Assembly: GCA_902573865.1 (NCBI GenBank)
Contig: CACGLI010000003.1
Location: 1-60,224, forward strand
Length of the DNA: 60,224 bases
Origin: an uncultured Pelagibacteraceae bacterium
Lineage (GTDB): Bacteria > Pseudomonadota > Alphaproteobacteria > Pelagibacterales > Pelagibacteraceae
Direction of reading: 5' to 3'
The notes under the pieces are model-generated. The model did no database searches, was not told the origin of the DNA, and was given only the letters and a program-made list of their open reading frames with translations. Shown one piece after another: positions 45,357 through 54,321 of this stretch. A program made the translations under genes and the position numbers. Every line of letters begins with the position of its first letter. Positions within the stretch are counted from its first letter, which is position 1.

Positions 45357-45901
45357 GGCAACGGTTTTGGATTATCACTTTTAGAATTCATATATAAAAT
45401 CACAGACGCTCTATCTTTTTCTTTTCTCAGTCCAGCGAAAGCCATTTTAGTTCCTTTAATGTAAGCTTGTGGTTTTATTAAATATGAGTTCATCTCAGCG
45501 AACGTCCACTCTTTTCCATAATCTTTCATAGCTTTTGAATAATTGTAGTCATTTATTGCTGCAGCATTTCTTCCGATTACGCCCCAAAGATTTGGACCTA
45601 TCATATTTTTTCCTCCGCTAACAATCATGTGGCAGGCGCTGCATTTTTTAAATACTTTTTCGCCATGCGTGACGTCGCCTAGCGCTAATAATTCTTTGAT
45701 ATTTACTTCTTTTATCTCTTTGGCAGATTCAGATGCCCCGTCTTTCAATGTTGTTACGACTTCTAAACCGTCTACTTTATATGCAGATTGTTCTGGTTTT
45801 TCTACATAAAATAAAACATCAGCAAATTTTCCAATACCAATAATAATTAATGCTGCTAATAAAACTGCAGCAATTATTTTATTTAATTCAAAACTATCCA
45901 T
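45353..45901 (-). CDS. cycM: Membrane-anchored cytochrome c (CycM type)
   Basis: 182 aa from the ATG at 45901 (a GTG-started frame reaches 45928, but MDSFELNKI is the typical CycM start). One N-terminal TM (~9-27) as anchor, an acidic linker, then a class I cytochrome c domain with heme motif CSACH and the distal Met in GTKMAFAGL. Carries electrons from the bc1 complex to cytochrome oxidase. Its stop overlaps argF by 4 nt. Confidence 0.9.
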   Translation of the reverse strand: MDSFELNKIIAAVLLAALIIIGIGKFADVLFYVEKPEQSAYKVDGLEVVTTLKDGASESAKEIKEVNIKELLALGDVTHGEKVFKKCSACHMIVSGGKNMIGPNLWGVIGRNAAAINDYNYSKAMKDYGKEWTFAEMNSYLIKPQAYIKGTKMAFAGLRKEKDRASVILYMNSKSDNPKPLP

Positions 45902-45988
45902 AAATTTGATAAGAAATAGGTATAACACTAGTTTTTAAAAAAAAAACATAATTAAACAACTTTTTTTGCGTCCTTGAGACGCATTCGT

Positions 45989-46729
45989 ATGAGTAAAATA
46001 GCAGTAATTATTCCATCCAGACTTGCAGCACAAAGGCTTCCAAATAAACCTCTAGAATTAATCAATGACAAAGAAATGATACTTCACGTTTATAACAATG
46101 CTGTTCAATCAAATGTGGGTGAGGTCTATGTTGCAACACCAGACAAGTCTATAGAAGAGCTAATTAAAAAAAACAATGGAAAAGCTATTTTAACTAAAAC
46201 AAGTCATTCAACCGGAACCGATCGAGTTTTTGAAGCTGTCCAGAATTCATTACAAAACAAACCTGAAGTTATTATAAACTTACAAGGTGACATGCCAAAT
46301 ATAAATCCAAAAGCTATTTCTTTTCTTTCAAACCATATGTTGAAAGGTCAAAGTCAGATCGCAACACTGGCTAGTAAAATGGAAAAAAAAGAAATTAAAG
46401 ACCAAAATATTGTTAAAGTAAAAACACAATCAAAAATCGATGATAGTTTATTTTCTTCTGCTGTAGATTTTTTTAGATCATCAAATGAAAATACTCTCGA
46501 AAATGTTTACCATCATATAGGAATTTATGCCTTTACACATGAAGCTTTATTAAGGTATGTAAACCTTAAAAGAACAAGTTTAGAAATTGAGAGAAACCTG
46601 GAACAAATGAGAGCTTTGCAAAATAAAATAAATATTGAAGTAGGTTTCACAAGTTCTTCACCACTAAGCGTAGACACTTTTGAAGATTTAGAAAAAATTA
46701 GATCAATGATGAGAAAAAACAAATGGTAA
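45989..46729 (+). CDS. kdsB: 3-deoxy-manno-octulosonate cytidylyltransferase
   Basis: 246 aa from the ATG at 45989; a TTG 15 nt upstream would lie inside a GCGTC/GACGC hairpin (45968-45982). IPSRLAAQRLPNKPL is the CTP-binding signature, with VINLQGDMPNI and HIGIYAFT following. Activates KDO for lipid A-core assembly, so with kdsD it supports LPS synthesis. Overlaps pheA by 7 nt. Confidence 0.93.
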   Translation: MSKIAVIIPSRLAAQRLPNKPLELINDKEMILHVYNNAVQSNVGEVYVATPDKSIEELIKKNNGKAILTKTSHSTGTDRVFEAVQNSLQNKPEVIINLQGDMPNINPKAISFLSNHMLKGQSQIATLASKMEKKEIKDQNIVKVKTQSKIDDSLFSSAVDFFRSSNENTLENVYHHIGIYAFTHEALLRYVNLKRTSLEIERNLEQMRALQNKINIEVGFTSSSPLSVDTFEDLEKIRSMMRKNKW

Positions 46730-47559
46730 AAATTGCTTTTCAAGGTGAATTAGGTGCATATTCTCATATTGCAGCCAAAGAGCTATTTAATGACTCTGAG
46801 ATTAAAGCTTGTGCAACTTTTGAGGAAACATTCAAACTTGCTTACGAAGATGCTTCATATAAAATTATAATACCTATTGAAAATTCACTAGCAGGACGAG
46901 TGGCAGATATTCATTATCTACTACCAAAATATAAACTTCAGATTTATGCTGAACATTTTCAGAAGGTAGAACATAATTTATTAGTTTTACCAAGCTCAAA
47001 ATTAAGTGATATTGAATTTGTAAGAAGTCACGCCCAAGCAATTGGTCAATGTCAAAAAATGATTACAAAAAATAATTTTAAGACCATTGTGTCGGCAGAT
47101 ACTGCAGGATCTGCCAAAGACCTAGCAAACAACAAAGAAAGCAATATTGCAGCTATAGCCTCTAAGTTATCTGCAGAGATATATAATCTTAAAATTTTAG
47201 AAAAAAATGTTGAGGACGAGAAAGGTAATGTCACAAGATTTTTAATTATGGGAAAAAATGTTCATCAGCCAAATTACGTAAAAGATAAAAAATTTATTAC
47301 TTCTTGTATCTTTAGATTAAAAAGTATTCCTTCTGCTCTCTATAAATGTTTGGGTGGATTCGCAACAAACCAAATCAATATGACGAAACTTGAGAGCTTC
47401 TCTGTGAAGAACACTTTTGACCAAGCTAATTTTTACTTAGATTTTGAGGGTCATTTAGAGGAAAAAAGAGTGAAAATTGCCATGGAGGAACTTGGATTTC
47501 ATACTCAAAGCTTAGATGTTTTAGGGGTGTATGAAGCTTCAAATTATAGGAAAAATTAG
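46723..47559 (+). CDS. pheA: Prephenate dehydratase
   Basis: 278 aa. Periplasmic-binding-protein-like catalytic domain (FQGELGAYSHIAA, IPIENSLAGRV, GNVTRFLIMG with the catalytic TRF) and a C-terminal ACT regulatory domain (~190-275; KLESF in place of ESRP). No chorismate mutase domain. Makes phenylpyruvate for phenylalanine. Confidence 0.93.
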   Translation: MVKIAFQGELGAYSHIAAKELFNDSEIKACATFEETFKLAYEDASYKIIIPIENSLAGRVADIHYLLPKYKLQIYAEHFQKVEHNLLVLPSSKLSDIEFVRSHAQAIGQCQKMITKNNFKTIVSADTAGSAKDLANNKESNIAAIASKLSAEIYNLKILEKNVEDEKGNVTRFLIMGKNVHQPNYVKDKKFITSCIFRLKSIPSALYKCLGGFATNQINMTKLESFSVKNTFDQANFYLDFEGHLEEKRVKIAMEELGFHTQSLDVLGVYEASNYRKN

Positions 47560-47581
47560 TCCACAAAATAAAAATCAACTC

Positions 47582-47611
47582 TTGTAGTGTTTTACCGTAT
47601 CTTGATATAAT
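47582..47611 (+). promoter_or_regulatory. Promoter of SRP RNA
   Basis: TTGTAG (47582-47587), 18-bp spacer and a perfect TATAAT (47606-47611), ending 6 nt before the first paired base of the SRP RNA. It probably also drives dnaX. Confidence 0.75.
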
Positions 47612-47617
47612 AATTTC

Positions 47618-47707
47618 GAGGTTGGCATCAGGTGGATGTTTCATAAACCCGGTCAGGTCTGAAAAGAAGCAGCCGTAGTGATAATTATTCAGGTTGTTGC
47701 CTGCCTC
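47618..47707 (+). ncRNA. ffs: Signal recognition particle RNA (small, 4.5S type)
   Basis: The universal SRP core is present: GGTCAGGTCTGAAAAGAAGC followed by AGCC, with a GAAA-like tetraloop and both asymmetric-loop strands. GAGGTTGGCA at the 5' end pairs with TGCCTGCCTC at the 3' end to close the rod. About 90 nt, the small bacterial form that binds Ffh. A T-run of three follows, and dnaX starts 7 nt later. Confidence 0.93.
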
Positions 47708-47713
47708 TTTATA

Positions 47714-49384
47714 ATGGATACAAAAAAAATTTTAGCTTTAAAATATAGACCACAAGAGTTTAAAGATTTGATTGGCCAAGAGGTCATGGCACAAACCATT
47801 ACTAATGCAATCAAACTTGGAAAAACTCCTAACGCATATTTATTAACTGGAATTAGAGGTGTCGGTAAAACTACAACAGCTCGTTTAATTGCAAAAGCTT
47901 TAAATTGTACAAAAAATTTTTCTATAGGAGAAAAGTGTAGCGCAAGTGAGAAGTGTCATTGTAAAGAAATTGTCGACTCTAATCATATGGATGTTTTAGA
48001 AATGGACGCTGCATCTAAAACTGGAATAGATGATATCAGAGAATTAATTGAAAACTCTAAGTATAGTCCAGTAAGTGCTAAATTTAAAATCTATATTATT
48101 GATGAAGTTCATATGCTTTCGAAGCAAGCATTTAATGGTCTTCTTAAAACGTTAGAGGAGCCTCCTCCTAATTTAAAGTTTATCTTAGCAACGACTGAAA
48201 TTAAAAAAATCCCTGTTACCGTTCTTTCAAGGTGCCAAAGATTTGATCTTAAGCGAGTTTCCTTTGAAAAACTTTTCAATCACCTAAAAAAAATTCTAAA
48301 AATAGAAAAAGGTAATATTTCTGATCCAGCTCTAAGGCTTATTGCTAAAGCATCAGAGGGATCAGTAAGGGATTCGATCTCACTACTAGACAGAGCATTA
48401 CTAGCGGAAAATTTAAGTTCGGATGGAACTGTAAATGAGAAAGATGTTCGAGAGATGTTAGGGATAGCAGATAGAGAAAAAATTCTTACTCTCTTCGACA
48501 GTATTCTTAATGGAGATGAAAAAAAAGCTATCTCAGAATTAAATAATTTGTATGAGGAAGGAATAGACTCAAAATTATTTTTAAATGATATGCTTGAAAT
48601 ATTACACTTAATTACAAGGTGTAAAAGTTTAGGAGAAATTGAAAAAGATCCTAATGTTTCAAATTTTGACGCTAAAATTTTACATAAAATATCGAATGAA
48701 ATTAGTTTACAGGATATTGGAATCTTTTGGCAACTTACAATTAAAACTTTAGAAGATATAAAAATTGTCTCTAACGAGCTGATATCACTTGAGATGTATT
48801 TGATTCAACTTATGCATGTCACTGAAATAAATAAAAACTTAGCTGACAGCATAGAAAAAAAAAAAATTGATTTAGATATAGGAAGCTCATCTACAAAACC
48901 CATCAAAGATGAGAGCAAAAATTTTAAAGAGATATCAAAAGATCAACTTAAGAGTACAAATCAAATACAAACTGACTTCAAACTGGAAAAAGACTACCAA
49001 GATAAAAAGGATAGTTTAAAGATTACGAATCTTAATGATCTTGTTGAAATTTGTACTAAGGAAAATGAACTGGAGTTAAAATTTGACCTTGAGAGAAATG
49101 TTACATTGGTAAGCTTTGTAAATGGGAAAATAGATATTGGATTTAATGAAAATTTAAATAAAAATTTTATTAAAAATCTCACAGAAAAATTACTGTTATG
49201 GACTGGTAAGAGATGGATTATCACTTTAAGCAAATCAAAAGGAGAAAAGACTATTTTTGAAAAAAAGAAGGAAAAACAAAATGAAGAAATTATAAAATTT
49301 AAAGATAATAAAAAATTTAAGGAAATTTTAGAATATTTTCCTGATGCAAAAATAGATAAGATCGATGGAGATAATGATGCCTGA
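47714..49384 (+). CDS. dnaX: DNA polymerase III subunit gamma/tau
   Basis: 556 aa from the ATG at 47714; a longer in-frame start at 47678 lies inside the SRP RNA. Walker A GIRGVGKTTTARLIA, a Cys4-like zinc module (CSASEKCHCKE), LEMDAASKTGIDDIREL, DEVHML, SRC sensor loop, then collar domain III to ~380 and a tau-specific C-terminus. No ribosome-binding site is visible ahead of the ATG. A 12-A tract at the domain III/IV border may make a gamma-like form. Confidence 0.93.
   Translation: MDTKKILALKYRPQEFKDLIGQEVMAQTITNAIKLGKTPNAYLLTGIRGVGKTTTARLIAKALNCTKNFSIGEKCSASEKCHCKEIVDSNHMDVLEMDAASKTGIDDIRELIENSKYSPVSAKFKIYIIDEVHMLSKQAFNGLLKTLEEPPPNLKFILATTEIKKIPVTVLSRCQRFDLKRVSFEKLFNHLKKILKIEKGNISDPALRLIAKASEGSVRDSISLLDRALLAENLSSDGTVNEKDVREMLGIADREKILTLFDSILNGDEKKAISELNNLYEEGIDSKLFLNDMLEILHLITRCKSLGEIEKDPNVSNFDAKILHKISNEISLQDIGIFWQLTIKTLEDIKIVSNELISLEMYLIQLMHVTEINKNLADSIEKKKIDLDIGSSSTKPIKDESKNFKEISKDQLKSTNQIQTDFKLEKDYQDKKDSLKITNLNDLVEICTKENELELKFDLERNVTLVSFVNGKIDIGFNENLNKNFIKNLTEKLLLWTGKRWIITLSKSKGEKTIFEKKKEKQNEEIIKFKDNKKFKEILEYFPDAKIDKIDGDNDA
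48855..48866 (+). other. A12 tract in dnaX, candidate slippage site
   Basis: Twelve consecutive A encode EKKKI (residues 381-385). One extra A leads at once to TGA after Asn385; one fewer leads to TAG after Leu-Ile. Either way the product would end after collar domain III, as a gamma protein does. Confidence 0.55.
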
Positions 49385-49700
49385 TTTTTCTGAAATGATT
49401 AAAAAAGCAAAAGAGATGCAAGAAAAAATGAAGGAAGCACAAGACAATATTAAAAATATACAAGTTGAGGGAAGCTCAGGTGGAAATTTAGTAAAAATTA
49501 TAATGAGTGGCGATTATGAGATAAAATCAATCATAGTCTCTGAAGAAGCGAAGAAAGAAAAAACGGATATATTGTTAGATTTAATTATTGCCGCTTATAA
49601 TAATGCAAAAGAAAATTTAAAAAGAAAGTCTAACGAAGAATTATCAAAGATAACTGGGGGAATTAATTTTCCAAGTGATCTTAATTTTCCTTTAAAATGA
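49377..49700 (+). CDS. ybaB: YbaB/EbfC nucleoid-associated protein
   Basis: 107 aa from the second ATG of ATGATG (49377), 6 nt after GGAG; it overlaps the dnaX stop. The N-terminal helix MIKKAKEMQEKMKEAQ and the VEGSSGGNLVKI beta strands are typical. Binds DNA as a dimer. The dnaX-ybaB-recR order is widely conserved. Confidence 0.92.
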   Translation: MPDFSEMIKKAKEMQEKMKEAQDNIKNIQVEGSSGGNLVKIIMSGDYEIKSIIVSEEAKKEKTDILLDLIIAAYNNAKENLKRKSNEELSKITGGINFPSDLNFPLK

Positions 49701-50302
49701 AAAATAATATTCCAGAAGTTGAAGAATTAATAAAACAGTTTGCTAAATTACCAGGATTAGGTCCAAAATCTGCTAAAAGAATAATTTTAAAACTCATCAA
49801 TAATAAGGAAAATATCGTTAAACCTTTAGCAAAAAATTTAGCTAGAGTTTATAAAAATGTTATTAGATGTGCTAATTGTGGGAATCTAAATGTTATTGAA
49901 AATAAATGCATATGTGAAACGAGTCACGAATTTGATAAAATTTGTGTTGTTGAAAGTTTAGCTGATATGTGGGTAATAGAGTCGGCAAATATTTTCAAAG
50001 GTTACTATCACATTCTTGGTGGCACCCTTAATTCATCTGAAAAATATGAGGAAAATAATTTATTGATTAATTCTCTTTTAAAAAGAATAAAAAAAAATGG
50101 TTTGAAAGAAGTAATCATTGCAACTAGTGCTACAACGGAGGGACAAACTACTGCTCATTATATTGAGGACATGATAAAAAGTGATAAAATTAAAATTACT
50201 AAATTAGCCCAAGGCCTACCAGTTGGAGGAGAGATAGAGCAATTAGATGACGGCACTCTTTTTTCCGCATTTAAAAACAGAATTCCAGTTACAACTAAGT
50301 AA
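49697..50302 (+). CDS. recR: Recombination protein RecR
   Basis: 201 aa. Helix-hairpin-helix ([12 protein letters not shown]), zinc finger ([16 protein letters not shown]), Toprim domain ([13 protein letters not shown]) and the C-terminal Walker-like [12 protein letters not shown]. Loads RecA with RecO in gap repair. Overlaps the converging glcB stop by 8 nt. Confidence 0.95.
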   Translation: MKNNIPEVEELIKQFAKLPGLGPKSAKRIILKLINNKENIVKPLAKNLARVYKNVIRCANCGNLNVIENKCICETSHEFDKICVVESLADMWVIESANIFKGYYHILGGTLNSSEKYEENNLLINSLLKRIKKNGLKEVIIATSATTEGQTTAHYIEDMIKSDKIKITKLAQGLPVGGEIEQLDDGTLFSAFKNRIPVTTK

Positions 50303-52445
50303 CTTTTTTCTCAAGTCTTTTTCTATGAAGTATTGGCTCGGTGTATCCAGACGGCTGATTTTTACCTAAAAAAACAAGATCACATGCTGCTGAAAAGGCA
50401 ATAGAGTTATCATAATTATTGGACATCCTCACATAATTTGGATCATCTTTATTTTGATCATCTACTATCTTTGCCATTTTCTTCATAATTTCCATCACTT
50501 GATCTTTGGTACAAACTTTACTATGCAACCAATTGGCAATATGTTGGGAAGAAATTCTCAGAGTGGCTCTATCTTCCATTAAGCCTACATTATTTATATC
50601 CGGGACTTTTGAACAGCCAATTCCTTGATCAACCCACCTCACAACATACCCCAAAATACTTTGTGCATTATTTTCTAACTCTTTATTTATATCTTCCAAA
50701 GGCCAATTAGGTCGATCTGCTTTAGGTATTTTAAGCAGATCTTTTAGCTCAGATTTTTTTCTACTCTTTATTTTAGATTGTTCATTAAACACATCAATTT
50801 TATGATAATGAGTAGCGTGCAATGTCGCAGCAGTTGGAGATGGAACCCATGCACAATTAGCACCAGATTTAGGATGACCTATTTTTTGTTCCAACATATC
50901 TTGCATTTTATCCGGCATCGCCCACATACCTTTTCCTATTTGAGCTTTGCCAGAAAAACCACAGCTCAAACCAATATCAACATTCCAATTTTCATAGGTG
51001 TTTAACCAAACAGATTTTTTCATTTCTCCTTTAAATATCATTGGTCCCGCTTCAAATGAGGTATGCATTTCATCTCCAGTTCTATCTAAGAACCCAGTAT
51101 TTATAAATACTATTCTTTCTTTTACTTGCCTAATACATTCTTTTAAATTTACAGTAGTCCTTCTTTCCTCATCCATTATTCCTACTTTGATCGAATTCTT
51201 CTCAATGCCCAATACACTTTCTACTTTTCCAAATATCGAGTTTGTAAATGCAACTTCTTCAGGTCCATGCATTTTTGGTTTAACTATATAGAATGATTTA
51301 GTTCTTGAATTATTTTTATTTTTAAAATCATGCAATGCACATAAGGTTGAAAAAAAAGCATCCATGATGCCTTCAGGAATTTCACTATTATCTTTTAATT
51401 TGATTGCTGGACTTGTCATCAAGTGACCAACATTTCTATTTAGCAACAAAGCTCTTCCATGTAATTGTAATTTAGAACCATCTTTTGATGTATAAAATCT
51501 ATCTTTATTTAATTTTCTTAATACTTTTTTTCCATTTTTAATAAAAGTTGTATTTAAATCACCTTTCATCAAACCAAGCCAATTTCTATAACATTTGACT
51601 TTATCGATATCATCGACTGCTGCCACAGAGTCCTCATTATCAACTATTGTTGATAATGCTGACTCAAGAATTATATCTGATATGTTAGCCTTATCATTTT
51701 TGCCAATCTCATTATTTGGATCAATCAAAATATCAATGTGTAAATTATTGTTTTTTAATAAAATTGATGAAAGATTATCTTTTTCACCATTAAAGCCAAC
51801 AAATTTAAGATTATCTTTTAATTGATATTTTTTTTCACCAACAAAAAAGATTAATTTATCTCCTTCAACTTTAATTTTATTAATATTATTCCAACTCTCA
51901 TTATTTAAAGGAAAAATCTCATCAAGAAACTTTCTTACATATATTATTACTTTTTTAGCTCTATCTTTATCAAAACCAGATTTTTGGATTTTCCCAAGCG
52001 CATCTGTGCCATACAAAGAGTCATATAAACTCCCCCATCGCGCGTTAGCCGCATTTAAAGCATATCTCGCATTATCTACTGGAACCACAAGTTGGGGACC
52101 AGCTATATTTGATATTTCTTCGTCTACATTTGTTGTTGATATTTCAAAATCTTCTCCAGGTTCTATAATATAAGAGATTGATTTTAAAAATTGATAATAT
52201 TCGTTACTATCGAAGTCCCTTTCAGCATTTGCTTTATGCCATTCGTTAATTTTATTTTGTATATCTTCTCTTTTTTGTAGCAACTGCTTATTTATCGGTG
52301 CGAGCTCGTGAACCGCATTTGAGAAACCTTCCCAAAATTTACCACTGTCAATATTTGTACCAGGAATGACCTCGTTATTAATGAAATCGTGCAAAAGTAC
52401 ACTTATTTTCAAGTTGTTTTTGCTTATGATCTTCATTTTATCCAT
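50295..52445 (-). CDS. glcB: Malate synthase G
   Basis: 716 aa, the length of isoform G. Characteristic blocks: [46 protein letters not shown] (catalytic Arg), [17 protein letters not shown] (metal-binding acidic residues), [30 protein letters not shown]. Condenses glyoxylate with acetyl-CoA, feeding glycolate and glycine carbon into the TCA cycle. I see no glycine-riboswitch motif in the 117 bp between this gene and accA. Confidence 0.95.
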   Translation of the reverse strand: MDKMKIISKNNLKISVLLHDFINNEVIPGTNIDSGKFWEGFSNAVHELAPINKQLLQKREDIQNKINEWHKANAERDFDSNEYYQFLKSISYIIEPGEDFEISTTNVDEEISNIAGPQLVVPVDNARYALNAANARWGSLYDSLYGTDALGKIQKSGFDKDRAKKVIIYVRKFLDEIFPLNNESWNNINKIKVEGDKLIFFVGEKKYQLKDNLKFVGFNGEKDNLSSILLKNNNLHIDILIDPNNEIGKNDKANISDIILESALSTIVDNEDSVAAVDDIDKVKCYRNWLGLMKGDLNTTFIKNGKKVLRKLNKDRFYTSKDGSKLQLHGRALLLNRNVGHLMTSPAIKLKDNSEIPEGIMDAFFSTLCALHDFKNKNNSRTKSFYIVKPKMHGPEEVAFTNSIFGKVESVLGIEKNSIKVGIMDEERRTTVNLKECIRQVKERIVFINTGFLDRTGDEMHTSFEAGPMIFKGEMKKSVWLNTYENWNVDIGLSCGFSGKAQIGKGMWAMPDKMQDMLEQKIGHPKSGANCAWVPSPTAATLHATHYHKIDVFNEQSKIKSRKKSELKDLLKIPKADRPNWPLEDINKELENNAQSILGYVVRWVDQGIGCSKVPDINNVGLMEDRATLRISSQHIANWLHSKVCTKDQVMEIMKKMAKIVDDQNKDDPNYVRMSNNYDNSIAFSAACDLVFLGKNQPSGYTEPILHRKRLEKKVT

Positions 52446-52562
52446 TATTATTACTAATAATAAATCTTACTTATGCCAAATTTAGAGTCAATGTTTCAAA
52501 AGGTAATAAAAATCGTTAAATTGAGATTCTATTGGATTTATAAATGTGTTAAGAGAAATTAA

Positions 52563-53657
52563 ATGAAAAACTACTTAGAATTTGAAAAAGAGATAAAAAG
52601 TTTAGAAGAAGATTTAGACACTTTAAAAAGTCCATTTGGTTCTGGCGGTCTCTCTCAGGTAGACACTGAAAAAATTAAGAATTTACAAAATGAGATAAAC
52701 GAAAAATTAGAAAACACTTATAGTAATCTTAATAGCTGGCAAAAAACTCTTGTGGCAAGGCACGAAGATAGACCAAGAGCTAATTATTATATCAAGAATA
52801 TTTTTGATAGTTTTACTCAGTTATCCGGAGACCGATTATTTGGAGACGATAAATCAGTTATAGCTGGATTTGGATTAATTGATAAAAAATCTGTTTTAGT
52901 TATTGGTCAGGAAAAAGGCGAAGATTTGAATAGTAGAATTGAAAGAAATTTTGGAATGATGAGACCTGAAGGTTATAGGAAGTGTGTTAGGTTGATGCAA
53001 CTTGCTAGCAGATTTAAGATCCCTGTCATTACTTTTGTAGATACACCGGGAGCATACCCAGGTCTTGGTGCTGAGCAAAGAGGGCAAGCTTCAGCTATTG
53101 CTCATTCAATTGAGTGCTGTATGTCACTTAAAGTTCCAAACATATCTGTCATCATTGGAGAGGGTGGATCTGGTGGTGCGATTGCTCTGGCATCGTCGAA
53201 TAAAGTTATTATGTTAGAGAATTCAATTTATTCGGTTATCTCACCTGAAGGATGTGCTTCCATTCTTTGGAGAGACCCGGGTAAATCACTTCAAGCAGCA
53301 GAAGCTATGAAACTTACAGCAAAAGATCTTTTATCTCTTGGGATAATTGATGAAATTATAGACGAGCCTGTTGGAGGAGCACATAGAGATCATGTAGTGG
53401 TTTCACAAAACATTAAGGCCTCATTAATAAAAAATCTAAATTTCTTTGCAAACATGTCTGGGGCTGAGATTTATGACCATAGAAAAACTAAATTCCTCAA
53501 AATCGGTAGAGAGAAAGGGTTCACAAGCACAACTGTTTCTGAATTAGGATACAAGGAGACTAATTTTATTAAAATTCAAAGAAATGTGAACAAATTTAAA
53601 TTTATTTATATTGCAGCTGCAGTTTTAATTATTGCTGCATTTTATAATTTTTTCTAA
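52563..53657 (+). CDS. accA: Acetyl-CoA carboxylase carboxyltransferase subunit alpha, with membrane tail
   Basis: 364 aa, ~45 longer than usual. The N-terminal helices and carboxyltransferase core are canonical (RPRANYYI, FVDTPGAYPGLGAEQRGQ, GEGGSGGAIALA, YSVISPEGCASILWRD). After the normal C-terminal KFLKIGR (R316) there is a 48-residue extension ending in an 18-residue hydrophobic stretch (347-364, FIYIAAAVLIIAAFYNFF) that looks like a tail anchor. Partner AccD is at 12728-13645. Confidence 0.93.
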   Translation: MKNYLEFEKEIKSLEEDLDTLKSPFGSGGLSQVDTEKIKNLQNEINEKLENTYSNLNSWQKTLVARHEDRPRANYYIKNIFDSFTQLSGDRLFGDDKSVIAGFGLIDKKSVLVIGQEKGEDLNSRIERNFGMMRPEGYRKCVRLMQLASRFKIPVITFVDTPGAYPGLGAEQRGQASAIAHSIECCMSLKVPNISVIIGEGGSGGAIALASSNKVIMLENSIYSVISPEGCASILWRDPGKSLQAAEAMKLTAKDLLSLGIIDEIIDEPVGGAHRDHVVVSQNIKASLIKNLNFFANMSGAEIYDHRKTKFLKIGREKGFTSTTVSELGYKETNFIKIQRNVNKFKFIYIAAAVLIIAAFYNFF

Positions 53658-53716
53658 AAAAAGCGTCACTTTTAGGTCATTTTTTAAGTTTTTTTTTATT
53701 AAGCTTAATTGTTAAC

Positions 53717-53743
53717 TTGACATTCATTTCACAAATCTATTAA
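53717..53743 (+). promoter_or_regulatory. Probable cspA promoter
   Basis: TTGACA (53717-53722) and TATTAA (53738-53743) with a 15-bp spacer, leaving a ~48-nt leader. The spacing is short, so the -10 is uncertain. The leader holds a small TAGC/GCTA hairpin (~53754-53765). Confidence 0.4.
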
Positions 53744-53797
53744 AGAACCGTGTTAGCTTTGCTAGCATAAGTTAATAATAACAAGGATAAGTAAATA

Positions 53798-54010
53798 ATG
53801 AGTACACTAAAAGGTAAAGTAAAGTGGTTCAATGGTACCAAAGGTTATGGTTTCATTGAAAGAGAAGACAAAGAAAAAGACGTGTTCGTTCACTCTTCTG
53901 CAGTCAGAGAAGCTGGTTTAAAATATTTAAACGAAGGTGATGAATTAACGTTTGAAGTGGAGAGCACGGAAAAAGGTCCTGCTGCAGTTAAATTGCAGAA
54001 AACATCTTAA
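53798..54010 (+). CDS. cspA: Cold-shock protein (CspA family)
   Basis: 70 aa single cold-shock domain: RNP1 KGYGFIER and RNP2 VFVHSSAV, start [13 protein letters not shown]. Binds single-stranded RNA/DNA as an RNA chaperone. AAGGA ribosome-binding site and monocistronic; codon use suggests high expression. Confidence 0.95.
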   Translation: MSTLKGKVKWFNGTKGYGFIEREDKEKDVFVHSSAVREAGLKYLNEGDELTFEVESTEKGPAAVKLQKTS

Positions 54011-54031
54011 TTCTAAATTTTCCAAATCATT

Positions 54032-54071
54032 AATTAGCGGGACAAATGTTCAAGCATAAGTCCCGTTAATT
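54032..54071 (+). terminator. Long-stem hairpin after cspA
   Basis: AATTAGCGGGAC (54032-54043) pairs with GTCCCGTTAATT (54060-54071) over 12 bp with one G-T pair; 16-nt loop. There is no strong T-run, but position and GC core fit a cspA 3' end. Confidence 0.6.
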
Positions 54072-54145
54072 TAACCTTGAAAAAGACACAATTTTTTCCT
54101 AAATATTGAATTATGTTATTAAAAGTTACATCTTTTTACAAAACA

Positions 54146-54181
54146 CATTCTCACAGAATGCACGCTAAGCTATTGCTTAGC
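54146..54181. other. Two adjacent small hairpins between cspA and tRNA-His
   Basis: CATTC-TCACA-GAATG (54146-54160) and GCTAAGC-TATT-GCTTAGC (54164-54181) lie in the 169-bp gap after the cspA hairpin. The rest of the gap is plain A/T-rich sequence, presumably the tRNA promoter. They could be part of a small RNA or processing sites. Confidence 0.35.
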
Positions 54182-54240
54182 TAAATCATTACATATTTTA
54201 AAATATAAATTTATTAATAATTAATATAAAAAGGAGTTAT

Positions 54241-54317
54241 GCAGCAGTAGCTCAGTTGGTTAGAGCACTAGTTTGTGGAACTAGGGGTCGGTGGTTCGAA
54301 TCCACCCTGCTGTACCA
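54241..54317 (+). tRNA. tRNA-His (GTG)
   Basis: 77 nt with encoded CCA. Acceptor GCAGCAG/CTGCTGT (pair 1-72 is G-U), D-arm GCTC...GAGC, anticodon loop TTGTGGA in a 5-bp stem (anticodon GTG), T-arm GGTGG-TTCGAAT-CCACC. Position -1 is T and the discriminator is A73, so the near-universal G-1:C73 pair is missing. hisS starts 4 nt after CCA. Confidence 0.95.
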
Positions 54318-54321
54318 AAAA

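Noticed and set aside
45961-45982. GCGTC/GACGC hairpin ahead of kdsB as a terminator.
   Set aside because: The T-run precedes rather than follows the stem on the plus strand, and the stem is only 5 bp.
47678-47713. N-terminal extension of dnaX into the SRP RNA.
   Set aside because: Overlaps the conserved RNA stem; MDTKKILALKYRPQ is the usual DnaX start.
50778-51825. Plus-strand frames opposite glcB.
   Set aside because: Low-complexity antisense of a clearly conserved gene.
54256-54321. N-terminal extension of hisS into the tRNA-His gene.
   Set aside because: Those codons are the tRNA itself; the ATG at 54322 gives a normal HisRS start.
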